Counted from the stretch's first letter, positions 45,701 through 58,248 are shown. The stretch is DNA of 64,000 nucleotides from Nymphaea colorata (GCF_008831285.2 NC_045140.1:24818131-24882130), one strand, 5' to 3'. Numbers and translations are program-made. The notes: generated by a model not told the origin, from the sequence alone.

Positions 45701-46415
45701 TACCACAGTAGTAGAAACTGCATGAAGTTTTATGTTTCTTATAACAACATACTTACCTACACCATGAGCTCATTTTCAACCGTGGAAATGGAGAGATTTT
45801 CACTAAGCTTTTTTTTTTGCTATTCACCTTCAGTTCACTTCTAAGCTTCTGCTGACATGCATAGATGATTTTTTTGATATAATCAGCCTTTCATCCAATG
45901 ATTCAAGCTTTTTACGGTCTGATGTTGTCAGTGCCCAATACAACTGAATATTTATAAAACCAATCTCTTGGTTATGACTCTCTTATGGGAAAGTTTATTT
46001 TTTGGTGTCGAGAAGATGGTCTGCAGTAGTTTTTTTATTTCCTGGAATATTGCTCTGCTGTTATAATCTTGACGATAACAGTCAATCTCTTTAAAGACCT
46101 GTTGCTCACATATATTGGATCAGATTACACCAAGAAAGATTTTGTTTATCTACTCCGCTTCTTCATTATGGGACAATATCACTTCGCTACTTTTCTAAAT
46201 CTCCAAAAGCCCCATGACTTCTAGTTCTTCTTATGGTTTACTTGCTCTTTGTTCGTCAGGTTGTCTGCACACTTGGAAGCATAGTGTTTGTGTGCATTCT
46301 GGTCACGCGAGGTGTTTGGTCTGCTTTAATGTACCATCAGGAATATCGCAGGAGTAAGTTTGGTGATATGGATGACGACGGCAGTGTATGGAGCGGTGCA
46401 CAACCTGCAACTTAA
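39727..46415 (+). CDS. SHW1: SHW1-like protein (SHORT HYPOCOTYL IN WHITE LIGHT 1 family), 4 exons
   Basis: Exons 39727-39921, 40030-40272, 40942-41007 and 46260-46415 give 219 aa. The first 65 residues are Ser/Pro-rich, like a targeting sequence. Residues about 95-109 are almost all Asp/Glu (EEVEDDGEDEDEEED). Next comes a conserved basic stretch (SLDLLVQFVQNVFRKVSRRA), then two hydrophobic segments (about 149-168 and 169-188) across the exon 3/4 join, and a short acidic tail. Order and motifs resemble Arabidopsis SHW1, reported as a negative regulator of photomorphogenesis; I rely on memory of that family. Exon 2 could start at either of two tandem AGs (40027 or 40029); only the second (exon start 40030) keeps the frame. 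Intron 3 is 5.25 kb and holds an antisense hAT relic. Confidence 0.78.
41008..42401. other. First part of SHW1-like intron 3
   Basis: Non-coding. I looked here for the left terminal repeat of the hAT relic and did not find one that pairs with the hairpin-rich sequence at 45188-45320. Confidence 0.5.
42402..44898 (-). pseudogene. hAT transposase relic (BED zinc finger, DUF659-type) in SHW1-like intron
   Basis: From ATG 44898 on the minus strand: a BED-type finger (VKCNFC ... HFKHHIAGTH), an acidic linker, an Arg/Gly-rich stretch, then the DUF659-like catalytic start (VMADGWTD). Near 43935 a one-base shift breaks the frame; the continuation is in another frame to about 43640 with TGA codons where Trp and probably Arg are expected. 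The next part (43619 to about 43050) is open. A likely intron (about 43049-42919) leads to the C-terminal dimerisation region (SATGCERNWSVFQ, about 42918-42707), and another intron to an acidic tail ending at 42402. The broken frame means no active enzyme. It lies antisense to its host gene. Confidence 0.9.
42932..42985. repeat. Tandem 27-bp repeat inside the hAT relic intron
   Basis: AGTAAAAATGTTGTCAGAAT followed by AAATATG occurs twice in tandem within the short intron of the transposase relic. Confidence 0.8.
45188..45320. repeat. Cluster of perfect palindromes upstream of the hAT relic
   Basis: Four perfect inverted repeats lie within 133 bases. They are a 13-bp-arm hairpin (arms AAAAAAGGGGCCC, 45188-45215), a 13-bp-arm hairpin (arms CACCCCCGTATCG, 45221-45248), GTATCGTACGATAC (45285-45298) and CCGTATCGTACGATACGG (45303-45320). 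GTATCG recurs throughout. The position, just beyond the 5' end of the transposase, fits the subterminal binding sites of a hAT element. Confidence 0.85.
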
Positions 46416-48066
46416 CCCCATGTATGTGCATCGTTAACTCCGTATATATTTCTCTCTTCGAGGTTCCTTACATGTATGGTTCAGTGACTTCAGTCAACGA
46501 ACTTGCATTCGAAGAGAAGCAAAATGGAAGACACCACCCTATCAGCTAGCTGACTGATTTTGCCCGTCACTGTATGTCATTGCCCGTTTTTCTGATTTGT
46601 TTCACAGGTTCCAAGAAACATGCTGAGCAGAATACCGAGAACATAATTTTCCGCCTATGAGAGAGAGAGCAAAACATACTGCAACCGGAGTCAGTTACGA
46701 GAAAGCTGAGCATTTTTTGACAACTCTATCCTTGTGGGTATATTGTTTATCCAATAAATATGAGTGTTCTGTCCTTTGTTACGCCACACGATGTTCTAAA
46801 TGTACGAATCAACCTTTTTAGTCATTCGTGGCAAAGTATCTGTTGTTAAGCGCAATTCCATGTTACTCCATCTATCCTTGTGGGTATATGGTTTATCAAA
46901 TAAATGAGTATTCTGGCCTTTTTCATACCACACGATAACGGTTCTGAATGTATGAATCAATCTTTTTAGTTATTCATAGCAAACTATTGGTTATTAAAGT
47001 TCAGCGCAATTCCTTGTCACCATTTTGAACGGAAGGAAGAAAGGTTGGGTGCGTCGACGCATTATGCGCTTGTGATTTTCAACAAAATGGTTTCCAGGTG
47101 GTGATTTATATAAAACGTTGCGTTTGTGTGTGGAGAGAGAGAGAGAGAGAGAGAGAGAGTATGAGAACTGAAGCGACGGCTGACCATCTAAATGTCTGAT
47201 CGGAAGGCATGCGCACGAGATTCTTCAATCCAAAAAGTGTGGTAAGAATGTCCCTCTAAATCACATTCGTATAGTTTTAGGGGTCTTGATTGCAAGGGGT
47301 CAATGATTTAGCATAGTTTGTCGGGGGGAGGGGGGTGGACCCGCACTAAATTTTATGGTTTATCAAATTAAAGAACTTAAAGTTTCACAATTAACTTTTA
47401 TATTGACAAAAGGTTCGATCCAATATCAGAAAGTTAAATCTTAAATCCATGAATTTCAGAAATTTCAGACTGGACAGCAAGTAATCAAATGGCTTTTGTT
47501 GATCTATCAAATATCAGTAGTTCGTGGGCATTGATTTCTGAAGTTCCTCAGAGCCTGCATGTTTTTATGTTACAAAAGATAGTACACCATGTAAACTTTT
47601 ACCAGGATATAAGAATATATGGTGATTTCACTAAGTATGACGTCATGAAGCCATGACCGTATATTGTAAAATGGTCTTTGTACAAAACTGGCGTCAAAAA
47701 ACAACTTCGCTTCAATCATCATCTACAATGACAAGAAAGAGCTGCTTGCAACCTTCCAGCAATCACTAATTTGTTGCTTATATGTCTGATAAATCAAATA
47801 CTGCCTTATTGAGAAATTCATCCGAGAATCTCTACCGTGTATCAACAAAAGCCCAACATATCCTGCATAGTTGTATTTACAGAAGTCTCTTAGCTTCATT
47901 ACGAATCGGATATCATTGCAGACGAATGAATTACCTGGACGACTTCTAGTATAATCCATTTCAAAAGACCATGACAGCAAAGCATATGCTAAGTGATGCG
48001 ATTGTGAATCACAAACCAATGCTGCATCTTGCACCTTTCACCGATGAACTGAGAAAAAGTAAACTT
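46416..48066. other. Convergent intergenic region between SHW1-like and clathrin assembly genes
   Basis: Holds both 3'UTRs. A diverged duplication is visible: TATCCTTGTGGGTATATTGTTTATC near 46727 and TATCCTTGTGGGTATATGGTTTATC near 46873, each followed by similar sequence for about 130 bases. A (GA)n run lies at about 47136-47159. Confidence 0.6.
47136..47159. repeat. (GA)n microsatellite
   Basis: About 24 bases of uninterrupted GA repeats. Confidence 0.85.
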
Positions 48067-51000
48067 TCAAAGAAGCCCAGTATAAGGATTATGAGGTGGA
48101 TAGGAATTAGCACCCGTCTCTCCATAAGGATTGCCAAAAGGATTGCTGGAATACTGTTGACCCATCATGTTCTGCTGTAGCTGCTGCTGCTGTTGCTGTT
48201 GTGCTATGAATACCTGCTGCTGATAAGACAATGCAGCCATCTGCACAGCTGCTGGAGGAGCAATCTGGGTAGAGGCATGAAAGGGGTCATATGTTGACTG
48301 AGCATACCCAAACGGGTTAGGTGAGACCTGTCCAAAATGGTAGTTTCCATTCTGACTAGCCCTTCTTGTCATTGCATCGTCATATAGGCTGTCTAACGTA
48401 AGTTTGTCTAACCCTCCAGCCTGACAGTTGAACATGAGAACCACAAAGTACTTGCATCAGATGAAATTTCATGTACACCAGTATCTGAATAGAGCCAAAG
48501 AGAAACTATAGAAAAAGATTTTATTCAGCAGACCACATTAGTTGGCCAACGATTAGGGAGACAAGGAGACTAAAGCATCATCTTTACCAATTTCTCTGTT
48601 GCAGCATTTTCATAAGAACTCGGAGCACTCACAAGTGCAAGCTCCCATCCAGTTGCACCACTACTGAGATCAGGGGCAGCCTGGCTATTTGACGAGCTTT
48701 CTGCACTCATATAAGCAATGAGTCAAGATCTTATGAAATGTGCATATACAGACAACTTTTTGGTTAGAAAATCCACCAGAGGGAACGATTGCAAGCGCCA
48801 AGGCATTTCTTTCATCAAGCTCTGATGCTTCCTTGCTTGTTTCACTTGTCCCCTGGTACAGATAGCGGCACATATCATTTGCATAATTACAGTAGCCAGA
48901 ATGTAGACAAACTTAGAGTTAAGCATACCAAGAGATCCACGAGTGGAGGAGAGGCTTCAACTTTTGGAGGTTCAGCAATGACAGGCTCTGGAGGTGGTGG
49001 GTGTGGTTCTGGCTTCTCTTCTGCATCTACACTTTTTCTATACTCCAATTCCTTCACGACCTTTGGAGCCTCCAAGGCTACCTTTGGAGCAGCAGTACCT
49101 TTGAAGCTGCCATCCTAAAAAAAGAATGCCATGGAAAGCAAAAGCCTAAGAAAATACTTTCTCTGAGCCTAACAGAAAATTCTTGAAAAAGTAAATACAA
49201 AAATGATCTGCATCATCTTATAGAAGTTACATGCAGTTGGTTGAAAGTAAACAAATGTAGCTGTAGAGCGATGGGTTTTATTGTAATCAGTCAACCTTGT
49301 TCTTTTGTGCCCAAGTGTCATTATACCTATTCGTGTGCATCAACTTATAGAAGTTACATGCAGTCGGTTGAAAGTAAACAAATGTAGCTGTAGAGCGATG
49401 GATTTTATTGTAATCAGCCAACCTTGTTCTTTTGTGCCCAAGTGTCATTATATCTATTTGTGTGCATCATCTTACAGAAGTTACATGCAGTCGGTTGAAA
49501 GTAAACAAATGTAGCTGCAGAGCGATGGATTTTATTGTAATCAGCCAACCTTGTTCTTTTGTGCCCAAGTGTCATTATATCTATTTGTGTATATTAATTC
49601 TTAAAGCATATTTCAAATTCTAATTGGAAGTTTCTCTACACTTTTTTTTTTTGACAAATTAGCTCCTGTGCTTTGGAGATTCAATGTAACTTTTTCATGC
49701 TAAAGATATATGAACAACAAACACTTTAGTGCGTGAAGGTGGCACTATTCAAGCCTTTTGCCACAATCGCCTTTTTGCAATTTGAGCATCATAACAACTG
49801 AATAATCCAAAGAGATGTTGAGCTTAATGACTTACAGCGCACAAATTTTTCTGCTAAATCAACTACTTGAGCAAACTCATTTGTTAAACAATAATGTAGA
49901 ACAGATAGATCCAGCTTATCAAACACTTTATCACGATATGGTTAGGACAAATTTTCCAAGTAATCAATGACAATTTTCTCAAAAGGCAGCAATAAGGTGT
50001 CAGCTATTATTTTGCAGCTATCCTTGCTCAACTCTCCCCCTCCCTTTAATGCATAAAGTTTGAGCTACATTAAAATTCCATTGGCACCTTCTTAAGCCTC
50101 TAAGTCTGAAATCAGATTGTTCAAGTGACACCCAAATCCCTTCACACTTTTGAAAGAACTTCAAGTCAAAGGTCAGATGGTTCTCCTATTCATATGCGCT
50201 TGAATGGAATCTGACAGCTATGAACAGGTTCAGTTGTTGAGATTCAAAGGCCACAATGATCCTGTGAGCATGCCCGTAGCATAACAGAAGAGAGCAGAGG
50301 ACTCATAAAGACATAAGAAAGAGTGCAAAACAGAAGCTGATATACTGATTTGCATTGATAACGGATATAGGCACACAAACCTTGTAAAAATAAATAAAAT
50401 AAAATGCGAAATGAGCCGATAAGAACTTCTTCAACCAAGTTACCTAAAACAATCTCAAAGAATGACTCTTGAACTCAAAAAACTACATGGAGGTAGAAGA
50501 AAAGATTGACGGGCATGCCTTGAGCCATATCACAGGTCAAAAGTATCTAGATTTTAGTCTGACCTCGGTTTTGCTGTATCTAGCGTAGCAAAATAAACCT
50601 CAAGCCTTGTCAAGCTTTCTTCCTATCACGAAACATAGGAACCCAGTTTCTTATTAAGAGTGTTGGAGAAAAATAACCAGCTCACAACATCTTGATGAAA
50701 TTATAGGCTAAAAATTAGCTATTAAAGCATAGACATTAAACGTGCAGTTCATTTATGAATTTTTCATTACCCCAAAATGAAAAGAAAATTGAGCAGCAGT
50801 GCAAGAATTTTGTATAGGATAAAAGAAAGGTATATAACCCCCATGGCGCGATTGCGTTATGCAATTACTACCTCTTTATCTGGGTTCCAGTAAAACGTAG
50901 GTGCACTTTTTTCATCTTTAGAATAGCATACACATGATGGAAGAGCCGATAGCTAACCTATCCAAAGCATCTATGACTTTTCCGATACCAGTAATCCATC

Positions 51001-51774
51001 CAATGATAAGAGGCAATTTTGTAGAAAGTACTTCAGGAAAAGAACCAAAAGATACTGCTGAATAGAAGGTTGCTCCATGATTTAGTGGTACAACTAATAA
51101 AACAAGTTCCTACAGATATATTATCAGCGTGCAGATAAACCATACATACCATGTCTTTACGAACCACTAATGCCAGTGGTGCTTCTTTTATATACTCCTC
51201 CATGGCTGTGATAAATGATGAAGGAGGCTGTAAAAATAGGATAACCAGCGCATGGGAAACAAAACATAAGAATAGTGATCTGAATACTATCACAAATACT
51301 AGACCACAATCCTGTGTATTTAAATTTGACCAACTTCGTACCTGTTCAATTTTTGGAAACCTATGGGTACGTCCTAGATCTAGTCCTTTGCAAACTTCAT
51401 AAAACTCAGCCAGCCTTTCCGTCTGAACCAGATAAATTAAGAATGTCACATAAAGATGAAGATGGAGAAGCAAAGATGAACAAAAGACCATGGTAAATGA
51501 TAATAATAACAAATCTTACTATATGTACCTGATGCCCTGCCTTCCTATAGATTTCAAGTGCACGAATGGCATCATGACGCTGCATTTCAAAGAACTGCGA
51601 ACACAACAGATGATCATTATTCACCATAAAAATGTTTTTTTTTTTAACTGAGAAAAAGTTTTAGAAATACAGGCAGCTACCTTGTCAACCAAATTAAGGG
51701 TCCCTTCATTGATAGCATTGTAAAGTTTAATACTTTCACCCGCAACCTGTGCAAATAAGGTCAGCAGAGAACAG

Positions 51775-51871
<97 letters not shown>

Positions 51872-54800
51872 TGAGACAATAGTGTCTCTTACTAACCAAG
51901 GAAAGTGCATATTGGATAACATGATTGTACATAGCGGCACCTTCTGGCTGCAAAAGCAAAATCTTAGTACTAATAAGATACTTCTTGTAACTATGCAGGA
52001 GACGACGAATAAAGACCACCAAGACAACAAAATAATTACCTGACAGGCTAGAAGGCGGAAAAGAAGCTGCTGCATAGCTGGAAGTTGCTCAAGCAACTCA
52101 ACAGTCTCTAGTTCTCTAGTGCTCTGCAGACATCATATTATGTCAAGTTTTTCTGTTATTGCCACAAGGTACTCAACGACAAATTCTTACGAGAATGTGA
52201 TGTTGGAAGCAAATAAAAGCTTCTGTTCATTGGAAAGATACAAAGATCAAACAATCAGCCGAACTTGCTAAAGACAAAGATCAAACAGGAATTATCGGCC
52301 TTGGATGAGTTCAAGACTTCAAGTCAATTGATGCCATTAGAGGATCATGTTTCCATTTTATTTATATCTAAAAGCTCATCTAAATTTTCTCCGATTCCTC
52401 TAAAATTTTAAATTTTCACCAATACTAATTGGTGTATTCATGTGAGAATCTGAGCCAGTCTATGTGACAGGTGTGCGAGAGTTTCCCAGGTACCCGTGTC
52501 GGTACGTGGGTACCACGACACGGGTAAGTGGGTACGGCTGGACTTAAAAACATTTAAATGATATTTTCAAACTTATTTTTTCTTTACTTTTGATTTTGTC
52601 CTTTTTTTAATATTTCCCTTCCACTAAGATTCTACATTTTCCTCTCATTTTTCTTTACTTTTGAGAACTTAGTGGATTATTATATAAATAATATATATAT
52701 TTACATATGCACTCTGATGTACCCCCGTACCCAAGTTTTCTAAAATCGTTGTACCCGTATTGTACCCATACCCATGTCACATAGGAATGAGTACTTTGCT
52801 AAGGAACAAGCAGCCAAAATACCCAGACTTGTCTAAGAATACAACGCAACAATGACTTCCACCTCAAACAACAATGCTTCAAAAGTCTTCTTGAATAGCG
52901 AAATCCAGCAACCAGGAATTTTACACCACTGTTCATGTTAGACTCGTAAAGACCAAAGATGAACAAAAACAAAGGTACTCCATTTTTGACTCCTGCTCTT
53001 ATCCCTTATGTAGAAATTATGCCAGAATCCTCACAGGTGCGGGTGCTAAGTTTTCCAAAAGAACATGGGTGCGAGTGGACCGATGATATATATATATTAA
53101 ATTTGATTTTTTTTTTTCAAACTTCCAATTATGTTAATTGTCATGTCATGAAATGTTTAATATGCTTGCGCTATTGTGCATTTTACTGTCATATTTACTG
53201 GAATTGTTTTATTGTCATAAGTTGACAGTTATAGGTCCTTCAGTTCCATTGTTAACTTTAACAATTAATATTGCACTTTATTGTTTCCCTTTCTAGCAAG
53301 GACCGCTTAATGTGCCTAGTCCCGCCAAGGCTATTAACTACATAGGTGGCACCTAATGCCTTTGACAACATAGTCTCTATGTATGTATGCATGTATCCAT
53401 ATATGTATGTATTTTTGTAAACAGACTATCATAATATTATTCTATTAAAGGTTCAACCAAAAAAAAAAAAAAGCAAAGGGTAAAACAGATTAAAACAAAT
53501 TATACCATAAAAACAGATTATTGCATATAAACAGATTATATGATAAGTTAAAGTGTAAAACATATTATATATGTAAGCTAAAGTAGGTTGCCAGTTCACA
53601 ACAAACAGATTAAAAGTAGAACAGATTAAAACAGACTATATGATAAAACAATTATTACATATAAAACAGATTATATAATAAAGTAAAACAGATTCTACAT
53701 ATCAGCTAAAATAGGTTAACAGTTAGCAGATCAAAATAAAATAAAAAACAGATTAAAAGATTACAAGACACTGAGTAGGTTATAAACCAGATTATATAAC
53801 AAAGTAACACACACTCAAACAGATTACCGAATAAAGAACAATATACAGAGCACAGAAAAAAGATGAAAACAGAGAAAACAGAAAAGTCAATCCACCAGTC
53901 ATCAGTTTCCATTGAAGGCACCGAGATGTATGACAGAAAGAGAGAGAGAGAGAGAGAGAAAGGCAAAGCACGGAAGGGGAAAATGTGGAACTTCGAACCC
54001 TAAATCGCCATTCTTTTTCATAAGTCAACTGGAGGATAAAACTGGACTCCAGCAACGTTTGATCCTTAGCCACAAATATCGCGATATTTTTGAAAATATT
54101 GTGATATTTTTGATAAAAACAAGAAAAGCAATAAAATGGCAAAATATCGCAATCTTTTCAAAATATCGCAATATTTTCAAAATATCGCTAAAAAATAAGT
54201 ATCACGTTTTCTGTCGCTGTCTAAACCTGCGGCCAAACAGGGGCATTGTTTGTATTTTTTGAAAAAATTTAAAACTTTAACTGCACATGCTCCATTTCAT
54301 TTTTAAAAGTGGTAGTTTTTGTAAAGAAAAAATTTTGAAGGGCAGTTTTGAACTCTTTTTTTTTTCTATATAATGGCAAAAATGGAAAAGGGAAAGAGGA
54401 TTACAGCTTTTAAGCCTTTTTCCCTCCATGATAGGGTTTAGGGCCCTTGATCATCGCTGCTCTTGAGAGAGTCAAAGAACTCGGAGACGTGAGAAGAAGA
54501 CCTGCATCCAGCGGTAGGTTTTATTTTTTTCAGTTTTTAGGTTTTATTTTTTGCAGTTTTATTTTTTTTTCATTGTCAATTTTCCTTCACTTCCACCTAC
54601 TGCACTTTGCAGATACATGGAATGCATACATTGATTAGAGATAAGGACATACGAATGACTTTGTTTTCTACTCAGATAGACTTATAAGTTATAACTTTAT
54701 AAGGCTGGTAATCCATCAATCTTTAAATTGCTTCCCAAGTCTTAAACTTTTATCTATTCACTAGAGGAGCAGCTAAAAGCAAGATTTACACCTTCAAGTT

Positions 54801-57800
54801 CATTTTTTTTTCTTTTTAATATTGCTGAGATTTTCCTGAGAAAAATAGCTTCACCGAAAAAACCCGAGAAAAACCTCGCTGATATTTTCCCAAGAACAAT
54901 ATTTGTGGCTACTGGCTACGGTTGACCACAGCTAACTCACTGTTGACTCAAGTAGGGTCACTGGTCAGGCCTCTTTTGGACAGAAACAGGCAGGTGAGAC
55001 TGACCAAATTGGATGCTGCACTCACTCCCCAATAGGGTGCAACAGAATGATATATATATATATATATAGCGTTTCAGTTTAGTTCTATATATATTTTTCT
55101 CTTTTTTGTACAGATTAAAGTGCCTAGGCTCTCTCACCATCTGGGCTCCACGGTCCACCTACTGCTTTTGATAACACAGCATATAAACATCAAAAACTTT
55201 ACCCATCCTCAACATATAAACTAATAAATGCATGGTTGTGGTGTACTATTTCTTGCAAATTTGCTTGGATACTAACTATCAGTGTCAAAGAGTCTGAAAT
55301 CTTACTGTGTCAACCCAATGACTCGTTGACTAATTAATGCATGTTTAATAATTTTTCATTACTGTGAAACGCAGGAAATTACTAGCTGGCTTGACATTAA
55401 AGTATGCAGTTAGAGTGCCTCATTAAGGCAAACAAATATGGCCCAAGAATAATGAATTTGCATTGCAAATATAGATAAATAAGACAAACAGGTAAAAGCA
55501 AGACAACATGGAAAAAAAGAAATAGAAACAGCTTACCAAGCGTTCTGTTTCGACATCATACTTCAATATACGAAAACATTCCAATCTTTCTTCGAGATAC
55601 AGTGCGTACGTGCGAACCCATGAAGAGTAGTCCCATGCTTAATACCCCAAAAAAACAACCAAATAAATAAGAACCTTACATAAAATTCACTTCTACAAGA
55701 TGAAAGACTGCAGAAACAGGTGGGAAAAGGATTACCACTTGGGCTTGAGTCATCTTTAAAATGAGACAAGTTCAGGATATGACCTCTGCTCCTACTATAG
55801 TTGATGAGTTCTTCACGAAATGTGGGATCAACTTCTTTTAGGGACCGGTGTATGACAATCAGAGTCTTCAGTGCAACCTAAAGGAAAATTTATTATACAA
55901 AAAATCAAAATTTCTTTCATATGAAGCAATTATAAATTTTACTGGCCAAGTCCCAATAAAAATACCAGAAAAAATAAACTCATTGTAGTTAAACGAAAAT
56001 AGACAAGGTGGACCATTCTCTAAACGAGGCTTGCTACATAGAGCTTGAACTACGAAATTAAAGCATTTCCTACAAACCATTTCAGCAAATGCAATTCAAA
56101 TAAAAGCAATTTCATGTTCACTATGAGTAAGATAGATCTATATTTTTTGAATGAAAATTGCTTGAACGTTATTGGCACATTTATTTACAGGTGTTCTTAC
56201 ACTCTCAGATTTCCTTACCATGATAGACATTCTATATCCTTAATCTAGTTAATCTATGGCTGTGAAGCAAAAGCAAAGGCATCCATTTTCCAAATGGAAC
56301 CCACAAATCACAAAGATTAAAAAAATAATGTTAGCCATTTGTTTCGCTAATATCTTAGTCATGAGTATCAGTGATATTCCAAAAATATTATGGTATTAGA
56401 ACTTGCTTCAACTAAAGCAATATTAAATTATTAAATGTGGTTCATTGTATGGTCACTCATAAGATCATCATCCATATTGGACCATTAATGCTAGGACCAC
56501 ATCTTTCTCGGGGAAGAATTAACTTGTAGGCAGTGATAAACCTATATGCTAGACTTTGTGCTTGGTCAAGAAGAAGCATTGCAACAGAAACCATCTTGGT
56601 CAATTCAAGAATTTATATTTCAAATACTCATAAGTTTTCATGCCTTCTATATGTTTTACATATATGCCATTTTCTTCTTCTTGCTGTGTTTCATCATTTC
56701 ATGTCTTTTGCATACAGTGATTTTCTGTGATTTATCCAGTAACTTAAGCCATCATGTATTGAGAAAAATAGCATAAGTTATCCAGATTGGTGTGGGCAAC
56801 AGACACATAAAAGTTAATACTTCTCCAAATGTAAATTCAACTTAGACACATAAGAAAACCAAGCTGCTCAAATGACAGCTGTTATCATACTATATTTATA
56901 ATGAAAAGTCAATTTGGTTTCTTGACATGTTTGCTAACTCGTAGAAGATTTTTACTTAAAAAACATAATTCTAGATTTTGTTTTTTTTTTACCTTCTTAT
57001 AGATTATCAAAAGTTGAGCACCTATTTGTTAAATTCTAAAGGTTGAATGGTAATGTGCTATCTTCCAAAACCTGAGGCTCCTTTTTGTATTTTTTAATGA
57101 TTGATGGACTGTAGAATTACAAAATAATGCTGATCAGTACCTGAGTACCTACCTCAGATCCCTATATCCCTGTTCTTTACCCTACCTAAAGTCCATGCCT
57201 CATAACCATATCCAGGCCATATAGACTGGCTCATATGTGAGTTATTAAATTTCTCCACATTGCTCCAGTTCTCCAAACTCCGAAGTGTTGGAATCACCAG
57301 TGACAAGATTGTCTGAAAAGCAAATAAAAATTTGTTATTGTCCTAGAAGTTGCAACACAATTTGTTTGCATGGACACCTCAGAAACCAACGGGTGATTAT
57401 GATGTAGAGCAGATAAAATAAGCTGTTGAATCCCTCATGTCTTTCAGATCTTGAGATGGGAAAACAGTGGCTGGTCAACTAGCATACAACATAACAAGAA
57501 CATGAAGGCACATAAAATGGAAGATTGGTATCAATTAATTCTTCAATAATACAATTTGATTACTATCACACAATAGGTAGGACCATTGCATCTTATCCAG
57601 GTATTCATGGGTTCAGAGCATACACTTTTCCACTTAAGAAGAATATCAAGAAGAAGAAAACGAAGAACATTTAAATAAAAAACCAATAAAAAGGCAATAA
57701 GTCTCATTAAACATACTGCCCAGTTGTGTGTCTTGGCCAGCCGTCTAGCAAGAGCATGTATGCAGTATGCAACATCTGCCCGAGGTCTCACAGCAGAAAC

Positions 57801-58248
57801 AGCTTCAAAAATAGCTGCTCAAGGGCCCCAAACAATTGCATTTAGCAAAAAGCTGCGATTAAGAGCCCATCTTTATTGTAGGAAAGCAACTAAAGTTCAA
57901 ATGCATATAAACAAACAACGGAGTGTGGAGTCAAATAGTGCAGCTGACGAGAAAAAAGTCAAGGGGAAGATTAAGATCATACTGCGGATATGTTTTTCTT
58001 TTGCTAACTGCTCGACGTGGTTTGTGGCCTTAACTATAGCTACATCCAGCTCCTTGAAATACAATTTAAGCACAATATGGCATCAGCATGCAGGTGTTTA
58101 ATTTATAAAAGTCAAATTGGCACAGGGGAAAACAAAAGAAGGTTACCTTGTAGTCACTGTTGACTTTAGCTAGTCCAACTTTTGTTGAATCCTTAAGAGC
58201 ACCTAGAGCTTTTCTGAAGTTCTGCTGTGTATTACCTACTCCAGCCAT
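48067..58248 (-). CDS. ANTH-domain clathrin assembly protein (AP180/PICALM family), 15 exons
   Basis: Exons from the start: 58147-58248, 57983-58052, 57717-57814, 55736-55877, 55537-55637, 52040-52123, 51897-51947, 51681-51746, 51529-51594, 51342-51422, 51150-51227, 48929-49114, 48777-48852, 48588-48700, 48067-48420; 1668 nt, 555 aa. Residues about 20-150 form the ANTH phosphoinositide-binding domain ([19 protein letters not shown]). The helical CALM-type part continues to about 340, then a Pro/Glu-rich linker and a tail with DPF, two NPF motifs and a poly-Gln run, ligands of AP-2 and EH-domain proteins. Such proteins recruit clathrin and cargo at the plasma membrane. Layout and length fit the Arabidopsis At5g35200 group. 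All joins keep the frame with GT-AG sites. Confidence 0.93.
49211..49591. repeat. Tandem repeat, 3 x 127 bp, in clathrin assembly gene intron 11
   Basis: Copies start at 49211, 49338 and 49465. Each carries TTACATGCAGT(T/C)GGTTGAAAG, TGTAGAGCGATGG (TGCAGAGC in copy 3) and CTTGTTCTTTTGTGCCCAAG. Copies 2 and 3 are closer to each other than to copy 1. Repeated short open frames here are a by-product of the repeat. Confidence 0.95.
51779..51865. repeat. Long (TA)n tract filling most of a short intron
   Basis: About 87 bases of pure TA repeats lie within the 150-base intron 7 (51747-51896) of the clathrin assembly gene. Length is likely to vary between individuals. Confidence 0.95.
52460..52784. 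mobile_element. TIR element with GTACCCGT motifs in clathrin assembly gene intron 5
   Basis: Ends CTATGTGACA and TGTCACATAG are perfect 10-bp inverted repeats. Near each end the motif GTACCCG or its complement recurs (GGTACCCGTGTCGGTACGTG at the left; GTACCCCCGTACCC and GTACCCGTATTGTACCC at the right). The centre is T-rich. No clear target duplication. The architecture parallels the element at 28520-28853. Confidence 0.6.
53455..53830. repeat. AACAGATTA-type interspersed short repeats
   Basis: About ten copies of ACAGATTA plus variants occur at irregular spacing (roughly 15-45 bases) with ATATGATAA or ATATAATAAAG between them. It follows an A-rich run at 53458-53472 in intron 5 of the clathrin assembly gene. 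Confidence 0.8.
53936..53960. repeat. (GA)n microsatellite
   Basis: About 24 bases of AGAG repeats inside intron 5 of the clathrin assembly gene. Confidence 0.8.
54075..54195. repeat. AAATATCGC repeat cluster
   Basis: AATATCGC or AATATTGTGATATT-like units occur about seven times in 120 bases, some as palindromes (AAATATCGCGATATTT at about 54076-54091). This may be a subterminal region of a further TIR element, but ends were not found. Confidence 0.7.

Noticed and set aside
48789-49118. Plus-strand 109-codon frame, Gly/Ser rich
   Set aside because: Antisense of the Pro-rich linker exon of the clathrin assembly gene.
49305-49623. Two short plus-strand frames with almost the same protein (MCPSVII...)
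   Set aside because: They arise from the 127-bp tandem repeat in an intron, not from duplicated genes.
51621-52096. Minus-strand frames with long Tyr-Ile runs
   Set aside because: The runs are translations of the (TA)n tract in an intron. Only the small flanking parts are real exons of the clathrin assembly gene.
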